Source: CAYGUK01 sp964352985
GTDB lineage: Bacteria > Pseudomonadota > Gammaproteobacteria > JAHCLG01
DNA length: 34,401 nucleotides
Direction: 5' to 3'
Assembly: GCA_964352985.1 (NCBI GenBank)
Contig: CAYGUK010000036.1
Span: 1-34,401 of the forward strand
Positions 7,744 through 16,339 of this stretch are shown in pieces; position 1 is the stretch's first letter, and every line of letters starts with the position of its first letter. Under the pieces are notes generated by a model that was given only the letters and a program-made list of their open reading frames with translations, made no database searches and was not told where the DNA came from. Both the position numbers and the translations under genes were made by a program.

Positions 7744-8535
7744 ATGCCTCGCTATATAATAAAACCAAAAAATCTTAATCAAATATCGTCCGAGTATCTA
7801 GCGTTTTTTATCTACCTCAAAAATCATCCTGCATTGCAATGTTCTTATACTAAAATCAAATTAACTGCTGATTTTCAAATTCATATTGATTGTTCTGTGC
7901 AAGAGTTAAATACTACCTTTCCTGATTTTTTTCGAAAACTTTATAATGAGGGCCAATTTTATGATGCGACCAATGATAGGATATTTGAAAACTCACCTGA
8001 TTTAATTCCTGATATGATCATAGAACACCAGGGTTTATGTCATGACTTACAAGAAAAGTTAGCAAAAGAACATGATGAAAGTGATTTAAAGCGAGCAAAT
8101 CAACATACCCTACCCCCAAAAAGAACAATACTGAGTTCATTTGAATTAACTAATACTTCTCTCGCTGATGAGTCAACTATTTGTATTGGCGAATCTCACC
8201 GTTCACTCGCCGCAAAAAAGTTAGTGATATCACTCATCGAACAGTTTTCAACAGAACATAACGGTCATATTATTTTTCTGGAACATTTAATGGAGACCAT
8301 GCAAGATGCGTTAGATGCTTACACTTCGGGTGATGTTGCATTTATGCCAGTTGTTTTATTTAATTATTTAAAGCATTTAGATCACGTAATGGGTTTAGAG
8401 ATCACTAAAACAAGAGATGCAACGCTGATTGATGATGATCTCAATACTATTCCCAACAGTTTTACTGGCATTATTATAGCTGCGGCTAAACATCGAATTC
8501 GCGTGATTGCGCTTGAATCAATCGAATCTTATTAG
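7744..8535 (+). pseudogene. ChaN/TIKI-like 'membrane-targeted effector' domain protein, N-terminal part before an in-frame TAG
   Basis: A 263-codon frame ends at TAG 8533-8535, but the same frame continues with fitting sequence to 9066. Residues 1-130 are an unassigned N-terminal region. From about 145 the sequence matches the pattern of the ChaN/TIKI-like domain found in large toxins annotated as membrane-targeted effectors: CIGESHRS (GxxH motif, G149-H152), then IIFLEHLMETMQDALD, then KHRIRVIALESIESY right before the stop. The second GxxH motif lies beyond the stop, so this piece alone lacks half of the putative active site. The domain assignment rests on motif spacing remembered from the family, not on a search. 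Either a nonsense mutation or stop readthrough could explain the arrangement. Confidence 0.65.
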
Positions 8536-9066
8536 ATTTATATTCATCATGGTTTACCAAGAGAACAAAGAGCAAAGCTCATCCGTTTACGTTGCAATTT
8601 GCTGAATCACCGCACTAAGCAACTTGTCGAACTTTATGCGAAACCCACAGGAAAAAATATCATTTTATGTGGTAGTGGTCACATTAGAGATACTGCCGAC
8701 TATTTAAGTATTCCCACTTTATTACAAGCATCAACTATCAGAGTTTATAGCACGACGATAGAATTAGGCGCATTACAATCAAGCAATGATTTATCAACAC
8801 TATTATTACCAAAATATGTGTTTTTATTTAAAGATTTTGAATTATTTAAAGCGATGGCCGAAGTGGATGAGTTGTTTGATCCTGCTGAGTGTTTTGAACA
8901 TGACGATTTTCAGCAGGTAAATTTAGAGCAATTAATCGAGCGATTTTCTAAATTTGTCGTTTCACAACTATCCACCGATGTAAATGATGTCGAATCAGCT
9001 ATATCGACTAGTGATTTAACAACCATGAATAACCGTATTAAAAATAGTAACACAAGTTTTTCGTAA
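8536..9066 (+). pseudogene. ChaN/TIKI-like domain protein, C-terminal part after the TAG
   Basis: This is direct in-frame continuation of the 7744 gene (IYIHHGLPREQRAKLIRLRC and onward). It supplies the second GxxH motif, ILCGSGH, at combined residues 310-313. The first available start is TTG 8599, with no ribosome site and located inside a conserved-looking helix, so independent translation is unlikely. The remaining 130 residues are acidic (DELFDPAECFEHDDFQQ) and end in a Ser/Thr/Asn-rich tail typical of effector C-termini. Coding quality after the stop shows no other lesion, which argues that the TAG is recent, read through, or a sequence error. Confidence 0.6.
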
Positions 9067-9326
9067 AAAATTAAATAGCCACTTCATATTTTTAGAATAA
9101 AATCTATTGTTTTATTAACAGTTAAAAGAAAAATTTTAACCATTATTGTTCATTAATAATGACATAATCTCTTATTAATAATCAGCTAAAAACAGCCTCA
9201 ACAGTAACTTTTTGATTAATCGGAGTTAAAAATACCTAAAGATTGTATAGGTAAAGAGATACTTCTGTACTTACTTGCGATGTTATATTGTATTATCACT
9301 TTAACTAACATAGAGAGTCCTAAAAA

Positions 9327-9692
9327 ATGAAAAAGATCGTTATGATTTCCGCAGTTGCCATCAGTCTATTTACAGGTGGTTTGGCCTTAGCGAATCAAGT
9401 AGTTTGTCCTGAAAATTATCATGTAAGAGCTTATTTTACAGAAAGTAACGTAACACCAGATGCTCGTTATAATTTAATATGTTCTAATGGAAAAAGTCTT
9501 TTAAATCCTAATACCAAAACTCAAACTATTAAGTTACCTTATGATCAAAAAACCGGTAAAGTTGGATTTAAAATGCCTCAACAAGGCAGCGAATGGACAC
9601 CAGTACCATCCTCTAATCCTCAGCTTGGAGGTGCGTTAGTTTGCACACCAGCAAATAATGCAGATCAATGCGCTATTCAACTTGATAAATAA
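9327..9692 (+). CDS. Small exported protein with four cysteines
   Basis: A 121-residue protein with a Sec signal peptide (MKKIV, hydrophobic core, cleavage after about residue 22, LALA before NQ). The mature chain has four Cys in the contexts VVC, LIC, LVC and QC, compatible with two disulphides in the periplasm or outside the cell. Pro, Asn and Gln are frequent. No family is recognised; similar small exported proteins are common in Legionella-like genomes. GAGAG lies about 12 bases before the ATG. A hairpin follows 45 bases after the stop. Confidence 0.8.
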   Translation: MKKIVMISAVAISLFTGGLALANQVVCPENYHVRAYFTESNVTPDARYNLICSNGKSLLNPNTKTQTIKLPYDQKTGKVGFKMPQQGSEWTPVPSSNPQLGGALVCTPANNADQCAIQLDK

Positions 9693-9737
9693 TTTTCCTG
9701 CTATCTTTACTCAAATTAAGATATCTTATCTCAACAC

Positions 9738-9760
9738 TACCGCAGGTAATACCTGCGGTA
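9738..9760 (+). terminator. Hairpin after the exported Cys protein
   Basis: A perfect 10-bp stem (TACCGCAGGT / ACCTGCGGTA) with a three-base loop and high GC. The T-tract that should follow is poor (AGTCTATAAA), so termination efficiency is uncertain. Confidence 0.6.
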
Positions 9761-9880
9761 AGTCTATAAAACTGTAATTTACCGAGATATCTCTTTCCAT
9801 TTGTTTATTTTAAATTACTTGACCCTGACCTCAAGATTAATGATTTGATGCCATTAAATTAAACAAAGAGGATTATTCCT

Positions 9881-10040
9881 ATGTTTAATGCAATAAAAAA
9901 AATAGCAGCAAGAATACCTTTTGTTGGAGCTGTATTTCATTCATCTCCAACAATTATTAAATCGTTTTGCACCTGATTTATTTGCGTCGGATGATGCGGG
10001 TTTGCAAAGGCAATTATTTCCAGCACATGACAGGTTATAA
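9881..10040 (+). pseudogene. Short peptide gene, apparently frameshifted
   Basis: AGAGGA lies eight bases before ATG 9881. The first frame encodes MFNAIKKIAARIPFVGAVFH and ends at TGA 9974-9976 (31 residues). A +1 frame continues coherently (NRFAPDLFASDDAGLQRQLF) to TAA 10038-10040. One extra base near ATTAAATCG (about 9957-9963) would explain both halves, giving about 53 residues. The N-terminal half is a cationic amphipathic helix, the C-terminal half acidic. The family is unknown. The 31-residue version could also be a genuine amphipathic peptide. Confidence 0.4.
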
Positions 10041-10065
10041 TTTGAAGAATGACTCACTATAAATT

Positions 10066-10100
10066 AAAAGTAACTGCTTTCATAAAAGGTAGTTACTTTT
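10066..10100. terminator. Hairpin after the short peptide gene
   Basis: A 10-bp perfect stem (AAAAGTAACT / AGTTACTTTT) with a 15-base loop. The right arm ends in TTTT, as in an intrinsic terminator, and lies 26 bases after the last stop of the peptide gene. The arms' A/T ends allow it to work in both directions. Confidence 0.65.
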
Positions 10101-10196
10101 ATAAAATCAGAATCAAATCACCAGTTATTACCTATTTATTTGCTTACCGTCACGTTTTATTGCTTTTACAAAGTTTATACATTTAGCCCATCTTGA

Positions 10197-10215
10197 ATTG
10201 TTACAATATAACAAT
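10197..10215. promoter_or_regulatory. Inverted repeat upstream of the icmD-like gene
   Basis: ATTGTTA-CAATA-TAACAAT is a perfect 7-5-7 dyad located about 90 bases before the icmD-like start codon. The spacing suits a transcription-factor site. It does not match the direct-repeat sites I know for CpxR or PmrA, the usual Dot/Icm regulators, so its meaning is open. Confidence 0.35.
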
Positions 10216-10306
10216 CTTGGCGAGTCGTATTAATTATAAGTTAAATTAAATATTATTCAACGACTTATAGTTCAAACAACTCGATGATTAAAATAATGGT
10301 TATATT

Positions 10307-10687
10307 ATGAAAAAACTGACAATTCGAAAACACTCATTTTATACAATATGTTTAACTTTATTCATTTTTTTTCAAACTTCTTGTGCCGAAGCTGCACCGA
10401 AAAATCTTGCTGCTGTTGCGCAATATATTATTGATAATTATGCTGAGTTGGCAAAACTCATCACTGCAGGTTCTTATATTGCGGGTTTTGGATTTACCAT
10501 AGGTGCGATTTTAAAATTAAAAGCACACAAAGATAGTCCAACGCAAGTTTCAATTGGCATGCCCATCGCACTGTTAATTGTGGCGGCAGCATTAATTAAT
10601 CTGCCGACTATCTTTCAAATTGTTGGGATGACCTTATTTGATTCGACACAAGGCGTTGGCGGTGTCAGTGGCGTAATGAATTTTTGA
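10307..10687 (+). CDS. icmD: IcmD/DotP-like Dot/Icm type IVB secretion protein
   Basis: A 126-residue protein. An N-terminal hydrophobic signal (about residues 12-29, ending AEAA) is followed by two membrane spans, near 51-70 and 84-105. Between them the segment LKAHKDSPTQ (71-80) and the preceding LITAGSYIAGFGF match the signature I recall for IcmD (about 130 residues) and the related IcmC. Both are small inner-membrane proteins of the Dot/Icm apparatus that exports effectors. In Legionella and Coxiella icmD lies inside an icm gene cluster; here no other icm/dot gene is in the window, so this may be a paralogue or a relocated copy. It converges with the SET-domain gene. IcmC-type membership is the main alternative. 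No strong ribosome site is visible. Confidence 0.75.
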   Translation: MKKLTIRKHSFYTICLTLFIFFQTSCAEAAPKNLAAVAQYIIDNYAELAKLITAGSYIAGFGFTIGAILKLKAHKDSPTQVSIGMPIALLIVAAALINLPTIFQIVGMTLFDSTQGVGGVSGVMNF

Positions 10688-10728
10688 AATAATAAATTAT
10701 CAAGTATATTAATATTACTTTATTTTCT

Positions 10729-12882
10729 TTACATCCGACGACTACTTCGTGTTGTTCTTGGTGAACTTCGTAAATTTCGCGGTGTAAATTGAGTGCTACT
10801 CCGATGTGTCGACGTCACTGATTGGGATGCTTTTTGACTGTCTGCTACATATTTTTTAATTTCAGCCTCATTCTTCCGCTCAGTTCTTTCCCGTCTAGTT
10901 GAGCCTGTTGACGTATAGCGTTTTTTATAATCATCAACTGTTACATTCGTTACATGCTCTTCCTTAGCTTGACTTCGATGACTTCGACGTCTTTGAGCTT
11001 GAATCATGGGTTGAGGTAAAGCAGATACTGGAACAGGTGGTAAAACAGGCTTTGTTGTACAATTTAATTTTCTCGTAATTTGAGCTTGGCTAGTAGTGAC
11101 GACTAATCGTTGTTTTAATAATAAATTTATTTTGTCCTGTAAAAGCTTCGACAGTAATGCTAAATAAGGCTTAATTAATTTCACCACCATTTTCAATTCT
11201 TTGCTTGGCGTTTGTTGTAATGCCTTTATTAATGGAAACGCTTCCTCTTCGTTTTTTTGATACTCAAGTAATTCAACAATACGCTCTTCATTCAAACGTG
11301 TAATATATTTGATAAGTGATTTAATCGCTTGAAGGTTTCCCACTTTAATCGCATATTGTAAAACATTCATATCTTCATGATTAATATATTCTGCTTCACT
11401 ATCACTCAAGATATGATCACAATTTGAAATATAATTATCAAGCGCAAGTGGTTTGTTATGAACTTCTTTAATAACTAGATGTAAATCAGTATTTAAATAT
11501 TTATCTTGTATTAATCTACGCGCATTTGCTTTTAATAAAATAATCACTAGTTTTCGAGTATCGCTATCAGATAAATCAGACATAAAAGCATGATAAATAA
11601 TATTACGTCCATTAGTATCAACATTATCAATATCGACTGCTGGGATAGAATGTTTACCTATTTTCTTTTTAATTTGTAAAATTTGTATCACTTGTTTGAT
11701 ATTGCCACACCGAACGTAAAATATTAGTGGTGTTATTTCCGGTTGCGATGACCTAATCGCACCATCACTCTCCAATTGCACTAAAGGTAAGTGACTAGCA
11801 GGACTCGGTATTGTGGGGAAAATAATATTACATGAAGGAGTATAACCTAGTTTTAATAATACTTGTTTTTCTGTTGATGTTGTATTAAAAATTGTAAAAT
11901 GATTTATATGTTTAACAATTTCATCTTCAAATGTTAAGGCATTTTCACGATGATTTAACACAGCCATCACACCAATTAGAGGACTCCAATCATAAGTACT
12001 TCCATAAGTCGTGGTGACTTCACAATGTTCACGAAGAATCGTCCCCTGTGGAATAATATAAACTACGCGTTGTTGCCTTTTTGGTTTTCCTCTTCCATGA
12101 AGTTCGGCTACTGCCATGATAGTTGCAAAACTATGATTAATCGAGCGCGCAATAGGATTACCTCTTTCAAACGCATTTATCATCCTACCGGATTGCGGAT
12201 GATCAAATAAATAACAGGTGTTATCTTCAGTAATATTGTGTCTTGTAATAATATCGCCGGTGTATTCAGCTAAAATTGTATCTTTTGTAACATACATATC
12301 TTGATCGCAAAATACCGCCCAATGACCATCAGGCAACCGTTGGCTTTTTGCAATATAAATATGATCACGAAAAGGCATCTCAAGACCTAAAACAATATCA
12401 ATTCCCATTTCACGTTTTAAGTCTGCGATATCTTGGGGATTATTTAAATAATAACGGCGATAGGTCGCTTGAAAAGGTGAATCGGCAGGGACGACAACAT
12501 CATCCATGGCTACTCGAGAACTCGCTTCAACTTCACTATCGTGTTTTCTTTTTTCTTCGCGCTCAACAATCGCCATATTTTTTGCTACTGAGTCAGGTCG
12601 TGGTAGTCGCTTTCTTCTTTTACTACGTCTTGGTTGTGGCGATGCTGCAGCTTTACTTTTATTGATATGAGAAGTATCGATATGAGAAGATTTCGGCTGA
12701 AATAATGTGGTAGGTGACGTTGATGCTTTTTCATTTACTGGTTGTGCCATTTCTGTATTTTTTCTTTTTGGAACTGGCTTGCGTGCTTCAGGTTTAGGAA
12801 GAATACTTTCTCTTCTTTGGCGAGTGGCTCTTCTTAAACCCGCGGTAAACATATCTTTTAATGTATCTAATACTTCTGCCAT
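10729..12882 (-). CDS. SET-domain protein with NLS-like patches and ankyrin-like region; probable nuclear effector
   Basis: A 717-residue protein. Residues 1-135 are basic and disordered, with nuclear-localisation-like clusters at 29-41 (KPEARKPVPKRKN) and 84-96 (PRRSKRRKRLPRP). Residues about 165-300 carry SET-domain hallmarks: AEYTGDI (205-211), NPIARSINHS (242-251, the NHS cofactor motif) and EVTTTYGSTYDW (288-299, the active-site Tyr region). SET enzymes methylate lysines of histones and other proteins using SAM. Residues about 380-550 hold degenerate ankyrin-like repeats (NGRNIIYHAF; MNVLQYAIKVGNLQAIKSLI). The tail from 630 is Arg/Ser/Thr-rich and ends TRSSRRM. Legionella RomA is a known SET effector acting on host chromatin; whether this protein is secreted or active is inference. 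No signal peptide; weak ribosome site. Confidence 0.85.
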   Translation of the reverse strand: MAEVLDTLKDMFTAGLRRATRQRRESILPKPEARKPVPKRKNTEMAQPVNEKASTSPTTLFQPKSSHIDTSHINKSKAAASPQPRRSKRRKRLPRPDSVAKNMAIVEREEKRKHDSEVEASSRVAMDDVVVPADSPFQATYRRYYLNNPQDIADLKREMGIDIVLGLEMPFRDHIYIAKSQRLPDGHWAVFCDQDMYVTKDTILAEYTGDIITRHNITEDNTCYLFDHPQSGRMINAFERGNPIARSINHSFATIMAVAELHGRGKPKRQQRVVYIIPQGTILREHCEVTTTYGSTYDWSPLIGVMAVLNHRENALTFEDEIVKHINHFTIFNTTSTEKQVLLKLGYTPSCNIIFPTIPSPASHLPLVQLESDGAIRSSQPEITPLIFYVRCGNIKQVIQILQIKKKIGKHSIPAVDIDNVDTNGRNIIYHAFMSDLSDSDTRKLVIILLKANARRLIQDKYLNTDLHLVIKEVHNKPLALDNYISNCDHILSDSEAEYINHEDMNVLQYAIKVGNLQAIKSLIKYITRLNEERIVELLEYQKNEEEAFPLIKALQQTPSKELKMVVKLIKPYLALLSKLLQDKINLLLKQRLVVTTSQAQITRKLNCTTKPVLPPVPVSALPQPMIQAQRRRSHRSQAKEEHVTNVTVDDYKKRYTSTGSTRRERTERKNEAEIKKYVADSQKASQSVTSTHRSSTQFTPRNLRSSPRTTRSSRRM

Positions 12883-13004
12883 AATTTCATTCTATTTCTA
12901 ATTTTCAATTAATTACTAAATACCAATTTTTTAAATTATCCTTAACATGATCATTTTATTTCAAATGAAGAAACTAATGATAGATTCGACGACTAAGCCA
13001 AATC

Positions 13005-14288
13005 TCATCTTTTGGCTCTCAACCCTAAAGACATTCTTCTTGCAAGCTCAGCATCACCATCAACTGATGTTTGTTGCGATTGTGAGCTCATTGAAGATTG
13101 CGCGACTTGTTGACGGCCTCTCAACCCTAAGGATAATTGTCTTGCAAGTCTAGCATCACGAGTTTTAGCACGTTTTCGTTTTCCGCCCTTAACTTGTGGT
13201 TTAGCCATAGCAGAAGATCCTGCCTTCGGCTCTTCTGCGGCAGATTTTCTTTTTACTGCGGGTGCTCGATCATCATTGGGATCAAGCCTTCCCATTTTGG
13301 GGTGAGGTGGTTTACGTATTGCGCTTACATTAATAGGCGTTAACTCATCATCGAGATATTTATATTGCTCTTCTGTAATTTTTCGATTATCCCAAAGCAA
13401 TTGCAAATGTCGAAAATTGATGTGTACTATGGATTTCGAAAATGCAAATTCGCCTATCTCAGCTATTTTAGCTTCTGAGATTGCATGCTCTGGATGTTCA
13501 TTGTTTAACTTCAAAATCGCATTAAAGAATTTGAAATTCGCTTTATATGCGCTCTCGTAGACATTCATCAGTTTTGAATTCTGACTCATTTCAATTAAAT
13601 GTTCATGTTTATTCTTGAGTGCACAGAAAAAACGAAAATGACTTAGAAAACCCGTACAATCCTTATTATGATTGAGAATTATATCTATCTCATCGTAAGT
13701 AATATTGTTTGTCGCAATCAGTTCTTCTTCAAAACTAAACCAATCAAATAGTATTGGGAATTTTTCATGAAAAATTTTTAATTGCGCGTCAGTCAATGCC
13801 TGATTTTGTTTTAGCGTGTGAAATAGTCTTCGATAAAAGATAATATCATTCCAATTATTTTTATAATATTGTACTAAAATAGAATCAATTATAGCTTCAG
13901 CCTTAGCGGATAATTTATTCTGTTCCTCACATTGAGTCCAATCATGACAGTTCATAAATATTTGACGTTGACTACTGTATTCTGCTTTTACTAAGTCAAT
14001 TGGATTTTGGTTTATTGGGTTGAACATTCTCAAGGTCAACGTAAACAACAACGTGTGTAGTTGTGGATTTGTAACACCTGTTTGGTGTGTTGTAACAAAC
14101 TCAGTAAAACTAGCGTTTAATGTCTCAATATTGTTATAAATTAACACTCTTAAAAAATTCAAGAAAAAATTTCTTTGTTCTGCTAATTGTTTAGGTTGCG
14201 TTGCATCTGCGGTTATCATTATTTCTTTTATTGTATCAAGTAAGCCTTCTGATGAAAGTAATGATGGTGTTAGCTGAGATGAAAACAT
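13005..14288 (-). CDS. Effector-like protein with NLS-like patches and duplicated C-terminal motif
   Basis: A 427-residue protein. Residues 1-320 are helical and of unknown fold. A basic linker follows (AVKRKSAAEE, 344-353; KGGKRKRAKTR, 367-377). The tail holds two copies of a 14-residue motif: DARLARQLSLGLRG (378-391) and DAELARRMSLGLRA (412-425). The motif (acidic-x-x-L-A-x-x-x-S-L) loosely recalls ubiquitin-interacting helices, but the acidic run those need is short. At DNA level the two copies are 41-base direct repeats (13016-13056 and 13118-13158) with a few differences. The gene lies upstream of the SET gene on the same strand, 122 bases apart, and shares its basic, nuclear-type composition. 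No known family. Confidence 0.75.
   Translation of the reverse strand: MFSSQLTPSLLSSEGLLDTIKEIMITADATQPKQLAEQRNFFLNFLRVLIYNNIETLNASFTEFVTTHQTGVTNPQLHTLLFTLTLRMFNPINQNPIDLVKAEYSSQRQIFMNCHDWTQCEEQNKLSAKAEAIIDSILVQYYKNNWNDIIFYRRLFHTLKQNQALTDAQLKIFHEKFPILFDWFSFEEELIATNNITYDEIDIILNHNKDCTGFLSHFRFFCALKNKHEHLIEMSQNSKLMNVYESAYKANFKFFNAILKLNNEHPEHAISEAKIAEIGEFAFSKSIVHINFRHLQLLWDNRKITEEQYKYLDDELTPINVSAIRKPPHPKMGRLDPNDDRAPAVKRKSAAEEPKAGSSAMAKPQVKGGKRKRAKTRDARLARQLSLGLRGRQQVAQSSMSSQSQQTSVDGDAELARRMSLGLRAKR
13016..13158. repeat. Two 41-base direct repeats inside the 3' end of the 427-residue gene
   Basis: Copies at 13016-13056 and 13118-13158 begin CTCTCAACCCTAA and end GCATCA on the plus strand, with a handful of mismatches. 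They encode the duplicated LAR-x-x-SLGLR motif. The spacing of 102 bases keeps frame, so this is an in-frame duplication within the gene. Confidence 0.75.
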
Positions 14289-14661
14289 AATAACCTGCCC
14301 TGTAATTTTTTTGTGAATCTACCAGCAAAAGCTTAAGGGTTAAGGACAATTCAACATGTTTGTGTTTTTTTTGTCTAAAATAGTGTTTATACATTAAAAT
14401 TGTAAATATTCATGGTATGAAACACCCTGAAAATATTGTGGTTATTCTATCGATTAATATCATGACAATTAAATGTAAGTTAAATGACAGTGATTTTTTC
14501 TACGAGATTTAGCGCAGTGCTGTTGCTATTATTCTAAATTTAATTAGATTACGCATGAAGTTATATTAACGTATTAAAATCAAATTATGTTAGTATTATT
14601 TTCAGAGGCACACCTCATGGAATTCAAATTATTTTAATTATTTTTACAGGAAGTTATTAAA
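14289..14661. other. Divergent intergenic region
   Basis: AT-rich 373-base spacer between the minus-strand effector-like gene and the plus-strand DUF3616 gene. No coding frame, hairpin or recognised regulatory motif stands out, apart from an AGGAAG-type ribosome site just before 14662. Confidence 0.45.
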
Positions 14662-15753
14662 ATGCTTACAATACGGAAATTAATACTTAGTACTTTTCTC
14701 ACTATTATTATAAGCAACTTTATTATAATCCATGCAAGTTTTGCAGCAAATGTTTGTCGTGATTTTCAACAGATCTTGGCTGCTAATAATCCAAAGATTC
14801 CATTAGAACCCTCAGGACTAATATATCTGGCAGACAAACAAATTTATATTGCAGTCTCAGATAACTACAATGCACTGCTTAAATCAAATAATGAGAATTA
14901 TGTTATTTTTTGGTTTAAAAATACGGGAGAAAAAATATTAAAAGCCTATCCCCTACTAAGCTTAAAACAAGCTAAAAAATTTAAATTGTATGATTTAGAA
15001 GGTATCACAATTGATACCAAGGGTTATATTTATGCCTTGGGTTCTCAAGCACTTCATCCATCAAAACCTGAGCGTGATACGTGGTATCGTTATCAAGGCT
15101 ATCGTTTTAAACTTCAACAATCAAAAAACGATCAATTCAGTGCCACAGAGATGAATTGGATTGCGGGCTCAACGCGCCGAAATTTACGAGAATGGTTAAT
15201 CTCAGATAAAAATAGTCCTTGGACAAAGTTACATATCACGGCACGCGCTGAAAGTGAAAACGGCATAAATGTTGAAGGCTTATCAATAACACCAAATGAT
15301 AATTTATTAATTGGCTTCAGAGGCCCAATTTTTAAAGATAAAAAAACAAACATTCCCAAACTATTAATTACTGAAATAAAATTAAACCAAGATATCACTC
15401 AAACACCAAGTTTTGTCAAAAATTATTGGATTAATGATTTTAACTCACAACATCTTTTACATCAGCAAGCGATTCGTGGCATCACGAACATTCCGAACTT
15501 ACCATGGCATTATTTAGTTTTAACGGGTACTTCTGATACTTCAATAGTGGAACCTTTTTATATTTATGCTTGGGATGCTAAGTCGGATAAATTTTATGGT
15601 GATCGAATTTCACTTCCGATAAAAAACTTGGTGTGGGAAGGTATTGCAATTAATAAAGTTACTACGATGAAGAATTTACTCCATTTAAATGTGGCCGTGG
15701 TAGATGATTTAAATGCCTGCTTTAAACAGGTTGATTTTGTTATAAAAAAATAA
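14662..15753 (+). CDS. Exported DUF3616-family protein, probable beta-propeller
   Basis: A 363-residue protein with a signal peptide (about residues 1-28, cleavage near SFA-AN), so it acts outside the cytoplasm. The body matches DUF3616-type sequences: an early PSGLIYLADKQIYIAVSDN blade strand, YDLEGITIDTKGYIYALGS, and later NVEGLSITPNDNLLIGFRGP, with repeated beta-strand periodicity of a propeller. The biochemical role of the family is not established. AGGAAG lies about 10 bases before the ATG. Only 18 bases separate its stop from the stop of the converging HIT-like gene. Confidence 0.75.
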   Translation: MLTIRKLILSTFLTIIISNFIIIHASFAANVCRDFQQILAANNPKIPLEPSGLIYLADKQIYIAVSDNYNALLKSNNENYVIFWFKNTGEKILKAYPLLSLKQAKKFKLYDLEGITIDTKGYIYALGSQALHPSKPERDTWYRYQGYRFKLQQSKNDQFSATEMNWIAGSTRRNLREWLISDKNSPWTKLHITARAESENGINVEGLSITPNDNLLIGFRGPIFKDKKTNIPKLLITEIKLNQDITQTPSFVKNYWINDFNSQHLLHQQAIRGITNIPNLPWHYLVLTGTSDTSIVEPFYIYAWDAKSDKFYGDRISLPIKNLVWEGIAINKVTTMKNLLHLNVAVVDDLNACFKQVDFVIKK

Positions 15754-15771
15754 TATCACAGTCGAGTAATG

Positions 15772-16245
15772 CTAGCGGGGATATTCTACATCACAGGTGT
15801 TATTTATTTTTGCAAACTCATTTTCAAATTGTTGCAAATAAAAAAACTGTTCTTCTTTAGATAAATTATTGTGATAATATGATTTCGACCATTGAAATAA
15901 TTTCGGGCCATCAATACTTGCTTGTAAGCTTAAGTGTTCTGCGGCTAAATACTGTTCTGTTAAATGAAGACTTCTAGGATAAACATGAACATGAAGCTTG
16001 GGTTGTAATTCGCCAAACATGCAAGTATAGATTTTTTGTGGCTTGATAACTTTTTCGATAATGGTATATGTGTGTTTAATTAATAACATAAATTTAATAT
16101 ATAAATCTTGGTCCATATCAGTAAGTGAGGTAATTTGATTTTTCACGCCAACAATGAAATAGCCCGGTATTGGGCATTCACTTGAATGAGAAATGTAGAA
16201 GTCATCGGTTTCGAAAAACTGTTTAGCTAAGTATGTGAGTGACAT
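15772..16245 (-). CDS. HIT-like (histidine-triad) nucleotide-binding family protein
   Basis: A 157-residue soluble protein. The segment PKLHVHVYPR (82-91) fits the HIT motif H-x-H-x-H-x-x. The first His is replaced by Lys83, while the middle His85 (nucleophile position) and His87 remain. Upstream, YFIVGVKNQITSLTDM resembles the family's G-x-L-VxPK-H loop region. HIT enzymes hydrolyse or transfer nucleotidyl groups; the substrate cannot be read from the sequence. The substitution may lower activity or mark a divergent subgroup. Convergent with the DUF3616 gene and followed upstream by an acetyltransferase gene on the same strand. Confidence 0.65.
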   Translation of the reverse strand: MSLTYLAKQFFETDDFYISHSSECPIPGYFIVGVKNQITSLTDMDQDLYIKFMLLIKHTYTIIEKVIKPQKIYTCMFGELQPKLHVHVYPRSLHLTEQYLAAEHLSLQASIDGPKLFQWSKSYYHNNLSKEEQFFYLQQFENEFAKINNTCDVEYPR

Positions 16246-16339
16246 AAATATTCTCTAGTAAAATTTAGTCCCATACTAGTAACATTTTAATTTTAGTTTG
16301 TCAAAATACTGTCTCTAAAATTCACTTACATTATAATAT

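Noticed and set aside
10695..10720. Weak A/T hairpin between icmD and the SET gene as a terminator
   Set aside because: The stem is five A/T pairs plus a self-complementary loop; too weak to support in DNA this AT-rich.
12025..12901. Plus-strand frames opposite the SET gene (12025-12210, 12348-12665, 12707-12901)
   Set aside because: They are antisense shadows of the SET coding region; their translations are Phe/Tyr-rich and lack ribosome sites.
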